A DNA stretch of 64,000 nucleotides from contig NZ_CVJQ01000001.1 of NCBI RefSeq assembly GCF_001375595.1, positions 2,046,001 through 2,110,000 of the forward strand, in the 5' to 3' direction. A program made the position numbers and the translations under genes. This DNA comes from Phenylobacterium immobile (ATCC 35973). Its GTDB lineage: Bacteria; Pseudomonadota; Alphaproteobacteria; Caulobacterales; Caulobacteraceae. The notes beneath the pieces are model-generated. The model worked only from the letters and a program-made list of their open reading frames with translations. It searched no databases and was not told where the DNA came from. Below, in pieces: positions 21,599 to 30,442 of this stretch. The first letter of the stretch is position 1; each line of letters starts with the position of its first letter.

Positions 21599-22827
21599 GC
21601 CGCCGCCTTTGCGCCGAAACGCTCGGTCGCGAGCGCCTGCATTTCTTTGGCTTCAGCCGCCAACCCGCGGGCGAGCAGAGCCTTGACCAAACGCTGGGCC
21701 ATGGAGTCGGACTGGAGGTAAGACGTCTTGAACTCGGCGAAAATCGCTTGGCCGGTCTCAGCATCGCCATAGGCCCGCAGCCAGTTGGCCACCATGGTCA
21801 GGGTGGGCCGTTCACTAGGGCGCTCCCGTAGCGACAAGACGGCTTCAGCCAGCGCGCGGTCGCCGTGACCCAGCGCCTCGAGGCTGCGGGCGCGAAAGCG
21901 GCGCAGGATGAAATCCTCGCGCTGACCGAGGCTGGCCCAGGTTTTCAGCGCGGCGAGCGCGCCGGCGTGATCGCCCGCCTCCACCAATATGCCGACCCAG
22001 TTCTGGACCAGCCGCTCATGTTCAGCGCGGATCTGCGTGGCGGGCAGGCCGGCCATCATACGCATGGCGCGCTCGCCCAGGATCCGGCCCGCGGCGAGCT
22101 TGCCACGGCGATCGGCCAAGCGGCTCGCTCCGCCATAGAGCAGCGGCGAGGCCTTGCGGGCCGCCCGCATCGTGCGGACGAAATCGCGCTGATCGATCGT
22201 TCCGCGAATGGCGGCGAGCGTCGCGCTGCTCAGAAGATCGGTCTCCGCAAGAATGCGCGACACGTCATGTTCGGCGAAGGCCACCCGGATCTGTTTCAGC
22301 GGCCGACAGGCGGCGATCAGGTCCACGTGGTTTTGGTCCGGCTCGTAAAGCGGGTCAGAGAAGACGATGACTTCAGTTTCGCCGATCATCGCCGGCATAT
22401 CGTCGTTCAGGTACGTGATGCGCCGCTGATCCTTGATCCAGCGATCCTCCCAGGGAACCTTGGCGGGATCGACAGAGAATTGCGGCACCGAGACCACGGC
22501 GCGGTCAGCCTTCAGGGCGCCCGTCGCCAGCAAGGCCGCATAGCCACCCATGCTGGAACCGTAGGTGACGATCTCCTTGAAGCCCTGCTGCTGGGCATAG
22601 AGACGCGCGAGCTTTAGCGCCGGGGCGAATTCCGGCGTCTGCCACCAATGGTTAGCTTTGCTGATGAAATGCACGGCCGACAGGCCGTTCTTCTCGAAGA
22701 AGCCCTGCCCTGCGCCCGCCGCGGCCGGCGGCTTGTGATCACGCCCCGTGAAGGTGACGACCAGGATATCCCTGGCGCCAACATCGGAAATCGTGACCCT
22801 AAGATCGGCGCCCTCAATCAGGGCCAT
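21595..22827 (-). CDS. Alpha/beta-hydrolase-like protein with helical C-terminal domain, paralogue A
   Basis: The N-terminal part (about residues 1-200) of this 410-residue protein has the feel of an alpha/beta hydrolase. A strand DILVVTFTGRD is followed by the nucleophile elbow GSSMGGY (serine 92) and a late AEHDVSR segment that could hold the catalytic histidine. The remainder is helical and TPR-like. A good AGGAAG site precedes the ATG. It is paralogous to the divergent gene at 22978, with serine 92 at the same position. The substrate is unknown; glycan deacylation is a guess based on the neighbouring glycan island. Confidence 0.75.
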   Translation of the reverse strand: MALIEGADLRVTISDVGARDILVVTFTGRDHKPPAAAGAGQGFFEKNGLSAVHFISKANHWWQTPEFAPALKLARLYAQQQGFKEIVTYGSSMGGYAALLATGALKADRAVVSVPQFSVDPAKVPWEDRWIKDQRRITYLNDDMPAMIGETEVIVFSDPLYEPDQNHVDLIAACRPLKQIRVAFAEHDVSRILAETDLLSSATLAAIRGTIDQRDFVRTMRAARKASPLLYGGASRLADRRGKLAAGRILGERAMRMMAGLPATQIRAEHERLVQNWVGILVEAGDHAGALAALKTWASLGQREDFILRRFRARSLEALGHGDRALAEAVLSLRERPSERPTLTMVANWLRAYGDAETGQAIFAEFKTSYLQSDSMAQRLVKALLARGLAAEAKEMQALATERFGAKAAA

Positions 22828-22977
22828 CTCGTCTTCCTCTCACCGCGCGCCGCCAGTCGCGGTCTTGTCCAAGCATTATTGAGGACGGCGCGCCCAGATC
22901 AAAGACTTCTTCTGAGCAAAGTCGGCCGATCGCCTAACCTTGTTGCACGGCCCTCGCGGCTGGCTTACCGGAACAGC

Positions 22978-24240
22978 ATGATCCTGATCGACGGGGCCCA
23001 TCTGAGTGCGACGCTGTTGGGAGCGGATCGCAAGGACGTTCTGGTTGTCACCTTCAGTGGCCGCGAGCCGGCGCCGCCCGCCCGTTCCGGTGCGGCCCAG
23101 GAATTCTTCCGCAAGAACGGCGTGGCCTGCGTCCATTTCATCGCCAAGCAGAACCACTGGTGGCAGACTGAGGAGCTCGAACCCGCCCTCGATATTGTCG
23201 CCAATGTCGCGGAACGGCAGGGCTATCAATCGATCGTCACCTACGGTTCCAGCATGGGTGGCTATGGGGCGCTGATCGCGTCTGGCCGGCTGAAGGCTGT
23301 GCGCAGCGTGGTCGATACGCCGCAGTTCTCCGTCGATCCGGCGAAGACCGGCTGGGATGATCGATGGCTCAAGGACACCCGCGGCCTGTCCTTCGCCGAG
23401 GATCGGTTTGACGATCGCGTGGGTCCCGGCGAGATCTATGTCTTCTCCGATCCCGGCTTCGAGACCGACCAGCGCCACGTGGACATGATCGCGGCGCTGC
23501 GTCCCGTTCGCCACATGCGCGCGGCCTTCGCCGAACACGCTGTCTCCCGTGTGCTGTTGGAGGCCGGGGTTCTGCAGACGGCGACTCTGGAGGCCCTGAC
23601 CGGCGCCCTGAGCGAGACGCGGTTCAAGGCCCTGCTGCGCGCCGGCCGCCGAACCTCGCCGCTGATCTACGCCGGCGCGTCCCGCGCGCTCGCTCGGAAC
23701 GGCAAGGTCAAACTGGCGGACCGGTTCGGCGCCCGCGCGGTGGACCTCCTGATGACCGCGCCGCCCTCGGCGATGCGCCTGGAGCATGAGCGCCTTCTGC
23801 AGCAACGCGCCGAGAGCCTGATGGCCGATGGCCGCGCGCTCGACGCCGTCCCGATCCTTGAACGCTGGAAGCCGACAGACTCTGACGCCAAGGCGACCCA
23901 TGACCGCCTGCACGCCGCAGCCTTACATCAGGCCGGGGATGCGGCCGGCGCGCTAAAGCGCGCATCCGCCCTGGTTCGCGCCGGTGTGGCGGATCGCGAG
24001 TCCCTGAACCTGCTGGCCGATTGCGTGAAGGACGCCGACCGCAAACACGCCGCCAGCGCGGTGCGCGAGTTCCGCGACGTCTTCCTGCAGGCTGAGGGCC
24101 CCACCCTGCGGCTGATCGGGGCCTTGATGGGCAAGAATCTCGACCAGGATGTCCTGGAGCTTTGCGAGGCCGGCGCCGCGCGTTTCCCGGCAAGGGCGGA
24201 CAAATTCAACGGTGTCCGCGCCCAGCTGACGCGGACTTAG
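22978..24240 (+). CDS. Alpha/beta-hydrolase-like protein with helical C-terminal domain, paralogue B
   Basis: This 420-residue paralogue of the divergent gene shares the VVTFSGRE strand, NHWWQT, the GSSMGGY elbow at residues 90-96, the FSVDPAK segment after it and AFAEHAVSR. The C-terminal half is helical with repeats of about 34 residues (HQAGDAAGALKRA), resembling TPR. The frame is open further upstream, but that stretch is antisense to paralogue A, so the ATG at 22978 is chosen. The 150-bp intergenic region is a divergent promoter. Confidence 0.75.
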   Translation: MILIDGAHLSATLLGADRKDVLVVTFSGREPAPPARSGAAQEFFRKNGVACVHFIAKQNHWWQTEELEPALDIVANVAERQGYQSIVTYGSSMGGYGALIASGRLKAVRSVVDTPQFSVDPAKTGWDDRWLKDTRGLSFAEDRFDDRVGPGEIYVFSDPGFETDQRHVDMIAALRPVRHMRAAFAEHAVSRVLLEAGVLQTATLEALTGALSETRFKALLRAGRRTSPLIYAGASRALARNGKVKLADRFGARAVDLLMTAPPSAMRLEHERLLQQRAESLMADGRALDAVPILERWKPTDSDAKATHDRLHAAALHQAGDAAGALKRASALVRAGVADRESLNLLADCVKDADRKHAASAVREFRDVFLQAEGPTLRLIGALMGKNLDQDVLELCEAGAARFPARADKFNGVRAQLTRT

Positions 24241-25049
24241 GGAACGGCCATTGCCCGCGCCGGGAAGGTCACGCCCTCCCGACGGTGGAAGGCGAAGGGT
24301 TCAGGTCTGGCGCGAAGGTCGAGAACGCTCTTTTCGAAGTTCTCCCGACGCTCCTCGGTCTCTGAGCGAACGCGGACGCCGCGGATCGGCAGGTTGCAGA
24401 TCTCGCCTTCAACCTTGCTGAGCGCATAGGCCACCAGTCGCTCCGGGTGGAGCGGCGCCTTGCGCGTGTATTCCTCCACCAGGTCGACCCGCTCGCCGTA
24501 GGCTTTGGCGGCGATGTGGCCACAGACGGCGATGCGGTCGTTGAAGCCGCCGTAGCCGTGCCAGGCGGGGATGGCGGCGGACTTCTCATCCATCACTGGG
24601 AAGAGTTCAGCCGGGACCAGCGGATTGAGCCACCGCAGGTCAGGCCGCAGGAAGACGTAGCGATCAAAGGTCTTTCCGGAAGCCTCCAGCAGGCTCCAGG
24701 CCGCCCGCAGGCTGACCAGCTGGTAGAGGATGTTGCTGACCGACTTGAAGTCGTCCTCGTACATGTCCTTCCGCGCCTTGGCGAAGGTCAGGTAGGGCTC
24801 GATCAGGTCTGACTTCTGTTTGCGATAGGCGAACACATCGCAGGGCAGGTCCAGCGAAGGGCCGCTGTTAAGCTTGACGCCGAACTCGCCGGATCGCGGG
24901 TTCCAGATCGCCTCGACGAGGTTCATGGCGGCGAAGCCCTGAATCGCATGGCCGTCCGCGCGCAGAGGTTCGACGACGTTCTGGTAGATTGACGCGACGG
25001 TGCTGGGCATCACGCGCGCCAGACCAAAGAACACCAGAGCCACGTTCAT
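24237..25049 (-). CDS. Putative glycan-related transferase, unknown family
   Basis: This 270-residue protein starts with MNVALVFFGLARVMP, the pattern of a cytoplasmic Rossmann-type protein, and carries RYVFLRPDLRWLNPL followed by GGFNDRIAVC. That arrangement resembles uncharacterised GT-A-type transferases in which Asp residues follow a strand, but I cannot name the family. An upstream start at 25187 would overlap the previous gene; the ATG at 25049 leaves 31 bases. It is the last gene of the nine-gene minus-strand run. Confidence 0.6.
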   Translation of the reverse strand: MNVALVFFGLARVMPSTVASIYQNVVEPLRADGHAIQGFAAMNLVEAIWNPRSGEFGVKLNSGPSLDLPCDVFAYRKQKSDLIEPYLTFAKARKDMYEDDFKSVSNILYQLVSLRAAWSLLEASGKTFDRYVFLRPDLRWLNPLVPAELFPVMDEKSAAIPAWHGYGGFNDRIAVCGHIAAKAYGERVDLVEEYTRKAPLHPERLVAYALSKVEGEICNLPIRGVRVRSETEERRENFEKSVLDLRARPEPFAFHRREGVTFPARAMAVP

Positions 25050-25080
25050 CGTCGTCAATCCCGGCCGCGAAGCATCCCGG

Positions 25081-26556
25081 TTACTTCTTGGCCGCCCCAG
25101 CCGGCGTCGGCAAGGCGTAAACCAGGCCTGACGGATGCTCTCGCCAGCCCTGCACGGTTTCGCCCGGCGCGGTGTCGGCGCTGACATTGCGCAGCCTTAA
25201 CAGGCGAGCGCGGCGGATGAGGATCGCCTCGGTCGGCGCCCCCGTAATGCGGACATTGTCGAGGGTGAGCTCGAGTGTGGCGTCCTGGTCGATCTGCGCT
25301 GTGGTGCGGTTCTTCTCGGCGATGAACATGGCGCGGCTGAACTTCGGCTTTGGCCCGCCGGTCATGGTCAGGTTCTGGAAGGCGACCTGGCCCTCGTCGA
25401 TGCGGATCGGGCCCGAGTTGGTGAGCGTCACGTCGCGGAAGACCACGCGCTTCGGCGAAGGCCGGCCGGTGGTGTCATAGCCCGGCGTGCCGGTGCGGTG
25501 GCGACCGATACCGACGCGGATGGCCATGCCGCCGTAGCAATCTTTCGCAGTCAGGCGCTCGACGAGGATGTTGTCGGACGTCGTGTAGTCTGGCGGGATC
25601 GGCGGCTTGCGGCCGACGTGGTACCCGGCATAGGTCGGCGGCGTTGTCGGCTTGTCGTAGATCGAGATGACCGCGGCCGCGCCCTCGCAGCGGACGTCGG
25701 AGATAATCACATCGCGGGCCGACGACAGGTCGTACATTTCCGCGGAAGTATCCGGCCGCACGATGAAGGTGTTGCGCCGACTGACCATGCGGCTAACGAC
25801 GCCATCGAAGTCGAACAACTCGGCCATGTTGCGCCCGACATTGTCGTTGAGCTCGATATCGGTGACGTAGCGGGCGTTCATGCCCTGGGCGATATCGGTG
25901 AAGCGGTTGCCGTTGATCTTGAGGTTGCGGCAGTTCAGCAGGCTCAGGCCCCAGCCGCGCCGGCCGGTCGTGCCCTCCAGGGCGGAGTTCTTGAAAGCGC
26001 ACTTCAGGAAGCTCACGCCATCGACGCCGTTCAGCTCGAAGCCGTAAGGACTCTGCGCGGTCGAGCTGAAGCGCTGGTCGAAGTCGAAGATCGCGTTTTC
26101 GAAGACGATGTTGCGCACCCCTTGCCCCAGCGGCGTGAGCGTCTGGCGCGTGGCGAACATGACCATCCGCGCACCCTTGGGGATCGGCTTGGGATAGTCC
26201 TTGCGCAGCGACATGACGAAGCGACCGCCCATGCCGATGCAGTGGGTCGGGCCTGCGAGCGTGATGCAGGGGATGATCGGGAATTCCGGCCCGTGGAAGC
26301 TGAAGGGCTTGCCCGCGTCGGCGGGATCGGGGCTAAGCGCCCAGGTTCCCTTAGGCACGATCCACGGGACACCGGCCTTGGCGGCGTCGGCAATGCATCG
26401 GCGGACGGCCTGCGTGTCGACCACTGGATCGCCGCGGCCGCCGCCGTAATCGGCCAGGTTGATCGGCTTGGCGCCTTGCGCCGCCGCGAGGCCGGCAGGG
26501 CCCAGGCCGCCGAGAACGGCCAGTCTTGCGAGAAGCGTCCTGCGGCTAAGGGCCAT
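25081..26556 (-). CDS. Secreted right-handed beta-helix protein (pectate-lyase superfamily), Tat signal
   Basis: The 491-residue product begins with a twin-arginine-type signal (SRRTLLARLAVLGG, cleavage near LAAAQG). A pectate-lyase-superfamily N-terminal cap follows, with an invariant-looking ADYGGGRGDPVVDTQAV segment. It then has many short beta-helix coils of the type NLKINGNRFTDI and VTDIELNDNVG. Proteins of this fold cleave or epimerise polysaccharides, or bind them. No catalytic triad can be assigned by eye. Its position among glycosyltransferase genes suggests action on the exported glycan. Confidence 0.8.
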   Translation of the reverse strand: MALSRRTLLARLAVLGGLGPAGLAAAQGAKPINLADYGGGRGDPVVDTQAVRRCIADAAKAGVPWIVPKGTWALSPDPADAGKPFSFHGPEFPIIPCITLAGPTHCIGMGGRFVMSLRKDYPKPIPKGARMVMFATRQTLTPLGQGVRNIVFENAIFDFDQRFSSTAQSPYGFELNGVDGVSFLKCAFKNSALEGTTGRRGWGLSLLNCRNLKINGNRFTDIAQGMNARYVTDIELNDNVGRNMAELFDFDGVVSRMVSRRNTFIVRPDTSAEMYDLSSARDVIISDVRCEGAAAVISIYDKPTTPPTYAGYHVGRKPPIPPDYTTSDNILVERLTAKDCYGGMAIRVGIGRHRTGTPGYDTTGRPSPKRVVFRDVTLTNSGPIRIDEGQVAFQNLTMTGGPKPKFSRAMFIAEKNRTTAQIDQDATLELTLDNVRITGAPTEAILIRRARLLRLRNVSADTAPGETVQGWREHPSGLVYALPTPAGAAKK

Positions 26557-26571
26557 GTCGGTCGTCTCGTC

Positions 26572-27555
26572 CTACTTGATGCGGGCCATGCTGCGGTTCA
26601 GGAAATCAACGATGTCCTGGGCTCTTTGTTCGCGCTCGTTTGCGGCGGCCTCAAGGCCGGCGCGGGCCGCGCCGGCGAAGACGGCGGCCTCGTTGACGTC
26701 GGACAGGACCTTGTCGATCACCTGCTCCAGGTCGCTGAAGTCCGGGGCGCAGGCGACGACGTGGGCGCCAGGCTTGAAGATGTCGAAGCCGTGGGTCTGG
26801 ACGAAGCCGCTCTCGGCCTTGATGACGACGCAGCCGGCGAAGACCGCCTCGAAGTCCTTCCAGGAATATTCGCCGTAGCCATAGGGCGAGACCAGGATCT
26901 TGGAGTCGCCCAGCGCCGCGGCGTAGGTGTCGGGCCCTAGCGAACGGCCGATCCCCAGCAGGACGTTGTGCTTGGTCATGCCGGCGAGAATCCGGCAGGC
27001 GTCCTCGCGGTGCCTGGTGATCAGATCGACGTCGTAGTTGACGACGCCGGAGAAGAAGACGTCCGCCGTGCGATGGCGCACCTTCGGTGTCTTGCGGCCG
27101 CGCACGCGGGTGTAGCGGTCCTTGTGGGCGAAGATCTGCAGGATCACCTCGATCTTATCGAGCTCCTCCTCGCTGAACACCACGCGCACCGGTGTCGCCG
27201 GCTCATCCGACAGCAGCGTGTGGTGATAGCGATCCAAGAGGGTGGGCGCATTGTAGAGCGCCTTGTCGCGCAGGCCGGTTTCCTTCGCGTAGCCGATCAC
27301 GTGCGGGTTCTTCAGCAGGGGCCGGTTCTTCGCCGGGATGCTGCCGCTGGCGTTGCGCTCATAGATGATGGTCGGCGAATCGATCGACTGCGGCGAACGG
27401 CGGTCGGTGACCACTTGGCTCTGCACGATCTGAACGTCCGCGCCTTCAAGATTGCGGCCGATCGTCCAGCCGAGGTCAGCGATCTGCGATTCCGCTTCGA
27501 ACCAGCCGTCAAAGCGATGGATGTACTTCTCATCGACGTCGATATTGACCTTCAC
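26572..27555 (-). CDS. Exostosin/GT47-like glycosyltransferase
   Basis: This 327-residue protein matches the C-terminal half of exostosin-like or CgeB-type glycosyltransferases. The diagnostic region is SKILVSPYGYGEYSWKDFEA followed by AGCVVIKAESGF, where a glycine-rich loop and acidic residues bind the sugar nucleotide. No signal peptide is present, so it is cytoplasmic. It lies 15 bases upstream of the beta-helix gene in the same operon. Sugar specificity is unknown. Confidence 0.7.
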   Translation of the reverse strand: MKVNIDVDEKYIHRFDGWFEAESQIADLGWTIGRNLEGADVQIVQSQVVTDRRSPQSIDSPTIIYERNASGSIPAKNRPLLKNPHVIGYAKETGLRDKALYNAPTLLDRYHHTLLSDEPATPVRVVFSEEELDKIEVILQIFAHKDRYTRVRGRKTPKVRHRTADVFFSGVVNYDVDLITRHREDACRILAGMTKHNVLLGIGRSLGPDTYAAALGDSKILVSPYGYGEYSWKDFEAVFAGCVVIKAESGFVQTHGFDIFKPGAHVVACAPDFSDLEQVIDKVLSDVNEAAVFAGAARAGLEAAANEREQRAQDIVDFLNRSMARIK

Positions 27556-27627
27556 GGGCGGGTTCCTGTTCTCGATGTTCGTAGCGGCGCCGGACCTGAG
27601 CGCTTCTTAGGCCGGTACATTGCGTAT

Positions 27628-29310
27628 TTATGTCGGGGCGTCGCCATTCACCTGCGCGGCGACCTTAGGCGAACGCGCGCGCAGGGCGAAGCCGATCACG
27701 CCGATGGCGGCCTGGGCGCCCCCTGGGCCCTGGTTGTGCGTTTCCGGGCAGGTGATCTGCAGCCGGACAGGCCCCCCTTCGAGGGTCACCTCAATGGCGC
27801 GCCAATCGGTGTGGGCCGCCGCCAGAACGCCCTGGTCGGATGCGAGCGCGTCGACGGCGATGGTGAAGTTGCACGGTCCCTCCAGCGAGGAGCGCAGGCC
27901 GATCAGCAATTCATGAGGGCCCGCCTCGACGATCGGGTCGATCAGCAGGCTGGCGCCGCCCGCCCGGGTCCAGCAACCCCAGTGGTCGGGCCACCACCAG
28001 CCCTCGCCGCAGCGCGCCAGGGCGTCGGCCGCCGATGTCTCGGCTTCGGGGTCAACACCCAGGCCGTAGTAAACGTCCGTCTGGACCAGCAGGCTCGGCG
28101 GCGACGCATCGCCGCCGGCGAATCGCCGGGCGATCTCGCCGATGGCGGCGGCCCGCCGCGCGCCATCCGCGCCGAGGACGAACAGCGCCTCGCGGCGCAG
28201 GTTGAGGTCGCGGGCCTCAGCCCAACGCAGCATCGCCGCAGCGTCGGCCTCATGATCCACCAAGACCGCAAGGGTTTGCGGCATCGCGGCGAAGAGCTCG
28301 CGACCGATCGCGTCGTCGCCGGCGACCTCAGCGGCGGCCGGCAGGTAGACCAGGGTGCGAATCGACCGGGCCCGGCGCAGCGCCCGCAACTCCAGATCAA
28401 ATGCGCCGGCCGTGTCGTGGCCAGCGAAATCGACGATCACCGCCCCGTCGGCGAAGGCGCACGGCGCCCCAGCAGCGGAGAGCAGGTTGAGCAGGGTCAG
28501 CAGGTCGGTCGCCGGCGGCTCGCCAGCGCGGCCGGCCAGGGCGGCGCGGAAAGCTTCGACCAGCAGGCTGGCCGGCAAACGACGCAAGCCTGGGGACGCA
28601 TGGCGGCCGCCGCACAGCAACACGTCTTCGCTGCTTTCGACCACGTCGACGACCAGGGCCATGCAGGCGAGGTCCACCGGTGAGGGCGCGCCAGTCAATA
28701 GCGCCTCGACAAGGCGGGTGACGTGCAGGACGACCGGCGTCGCATCGGCGGGCCCGGCGCCCAGAGCCTCGGCCAGAGCCTCCAGCGAGAAGCGATGATC
28801 GTGATGAACCAGCCCCGCCAGTTCGCGGGTGCTGTCCCGCGCCAACCCCTCGATGTCGAGGGCGCGCATGTAGGCGAGCGCCGCGTCGGTCATACGGCCC
28901 TGCAGCTTCAGCGCGTGACCCAGATTGAGATAGGTGTCGGCGTTGGTCGGCTCCTGCCCGGCGGCGACGCGGTAAGCGCCTTCCGCCGCGCCAGGATCAC
29001 CGGCCTCCTTCAGGGCGTGGCCGAACTGCACCCAGATGTGGGTCAGTTGCGGATTGATCGACAGAGCCTCGGCATAGGCATAGGCCGCGCTGCGCCAGTC
29101 CCGACGATCGCGCGCCTGGTCGCCACGCCCCGCCGCGGCGGCGGCGCGCAACTTGTCCGGGCCGAAATTGAGCATCAGCCGCCGGAATCGGTTCGGCTGA
29201 GCCTGAGGCAGCGCTGGCAGGTCGAGGGCGGCGTTCGCCGGCGGCGCGATCGACAGGGCGGAGTCGGCGGACATCGGCCGAACATCGCGGGATCGACGGA
29301 ATAAATCCAT
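27628..29310 (-). CDS. TPR protein with C-terminal beta-sandwich-like glycan domain, copy 1
   Basis: This 560-residue protein has three TPR units near residues 65-170 (WRSAAYAYAEALSINPQL, then FGHALKEAGDP, then YLNLGHALKLQGR). A middle region of about 270 residues is poorly conserved. The C-terminal module of about 100 residues begins with GWWWPDHWGCWTRAGG and ends in GVIGFALRA. WGxWT modules of this type occur at the ends of many LPS and capsule proteins. The closest relative in the window is the gene at 42189. The frame is open to 29703, but that part overlaps the upstream gene; the ATG at 29310 is used. Confidence 0.75.
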   Translation of the reverse strand: MDLFRRSRDVRPMSADSALSIAPPANAALDLPALPQAQPNRFRRLMLNFGPDKLRAAAAAGRGDQARDRRDWRSAAYAYAEALSINPQLTHIWVQFGHALKEAGDPGAAEGAYRVAAGQEPTNADTYLNLGHALKLQGRMTDAALAYMRALDIEGLARDSTRELAGLVHHDHRFSLEALAEALGAGPADATPVVLHVTRLVEALLTGAPSPVDLACMALVVDVVESSEDVLLCGGRHASPGLRRLPASLLVEAFRAALAGRAGEPPATDLLTLLNLLSAAGAPCAFADGAVIVDFAGHDTAGAFDLELRALRRARSIRTLVYLPAAAEVAGDDAIGRELFAAMPQTLAVLVDHEADAAAMLRWAEARDLNLRREALFVLGADGARRAAAIGEIARRFAGGDASPPSLLVQTDVYYGLGVDPEAETSAADALARCGEGWWWPDHWGCWTRAGGASLLIDPIVEAGPHELLIGLRSSLEGPCNFTIAVDALASDQGVLAAAHTDWRAIEVTLEGGPVRLQITCPETHNQGPGGAQAAIGVIGFALRARSPKVAAQVNGDAPT

Positions 29311-29371
29311 CGTCAAGTCCGCCGCGCGGGCTGGAAGTTTCCGCGCTGCGCAACCGACATGCGCAGGACGG

Positions 29372-30442
29372 TCAAGCCAGGATCTCGCTGAAGAGTTCGA
29401 ATTCCGAATAGGCGGCCTTGTCGATCGTGTAGTCGAGCGCGGTGGCGATGGCCGCGCGGCGCATCCGCTCGCGCGCCGAGGGGCGCAGGCCGACGTAGGC
29501 GGCGACCGCCGCCATGATCTCCGCGTCGCTGCGCGTATCGACGCGGAAGCCGTTGATCCAATGGCGCAGATATTCGTCCGAGCCACCCAGCAGCGGCACC
29601 AGCGGCACACATCCGCAGGCCATACCCTCCAGCCCCGTACGTCCGAAGGCCTGAAAGTCCGACAGGTCCAGGAACATGTCCGACTGGCGCAGCACCTCTG
29701 CAACGCCGGCGCGGCTCAAAGGGCCACGATTGTCGATCGACGGCGACAGGCGGACGCCGGCCTCGTCCAGATCCGACTGGGCGCAGCCGAACACCACAAC
29801 CTCGACTTGATCCGGGAAAGCCTGAACGAGCATTTCCAGAATTCGGGCGGTGCGGTGCGGCGCGCGGCGCGGCGTCAACGGCCGCAGCATCGCGCTGATT
29901 GTCACCCGTGAACCCTCAACGCCGCGGGGGCCGGGATGGTAGGTGTCGTGGTCGATGCTGGGCGTGACCTTGGCCACGGGCCGGTGGTGGTTGGCGCTGA
30001 CGATGTCGCACAGGAAGCGCGTCTTGGCGAACAACTGGGCATCCGGGATCACCGTGTAGGAGGCCCGCGACTCGTCCCACTCCGGCGTATGCGGAATGTT
30101 GAACAGGGGCTCGTAGTCCTGGATGTAGTAGCCCGCCCGCGGCGCGGCCGATCCCAAGCGACCCTGAACCTGGGCGACAAGATGGGCCGAGCGCCAGGTC
30201 GTCGCGACGGTCAGGTCATAGCCCCTAGCGGCGTCGGCGACCTCGTCAGCGCTCTGAAAAGGATGCAGAGCCACCGGACCATCCAGCATTTCGGGATAGG
30301 TCGTCAGAAACGGATCGAGGGTCGCCGCCGTCGTGCAGATGCCAACCTGCGCGCCCAGGCGATGCAGGCCATGGGCCTCCTGCACCACCGAGTGCGCGCC
30401 GCCGCCGCCGCCGGCGCCGGGAAGAACGAAGAGCACGCGCAT
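29372..30442 (-). CDS. GT4-type glycosyltransferase (WsaF-like)
   Basis: This 356-residue GT-B glycosyltransferase starts with the glycine-rich loop MRVLFVLPGAGGGGGAH. It contains YYIQDYEP, a motif of WsaF-type rhamnosyltransferases, and the C-terminal donor-binding region FGRTGLEGMACGCVPLV, with the E..G..C pattern of family GT4. The start overlaps the stop of the upstream GT2 gene (TGATG). It is cytoplasmic, and the acceptor is unknown. Confidence 0.85.
   Translation of the reverse strand: MRVLFVLPGAGGGGGAHSVVQEAHGLHRLGAQVGICTTAATLDPFLTTYPEMLDGPVALHPFQSADEVADAARGYDLTVATTWRSAHLVAQVQGRLGSAAPRAGYYIQDYEPLFNIPHTPEWDESRASYTVIPDAQLFAKTRFLCDIVSANHHRPVAKVTPSIDHDTYHPGPRGVEGSRVTISAMLRPLTPRRAPHRTARILEMLVQAFPDQVEVVVFGCAQSDLDEAGVRLSPSIDNRGPLSRAGVAEVLRQSDMFLDLSDFQAFGRTGLEGMACGCVPLVPLLGGSDEYLRHWINGFRVDTRSDAEIMAAVAAYVGLRPSARERMRRAAIATALDYTIDKAAYSEFELFSEILA

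Noticed and set aside
25498-28683. Two long plus-strand frames (480 and 571 codons) opposite the beta-helix, exostosin-like and TPR genes
   Set aside because: Composition is that of an antisense shadow (His/Arg/Asp/Gly-rich, no motifs), whereas the opposite strand encodes recognisable families.
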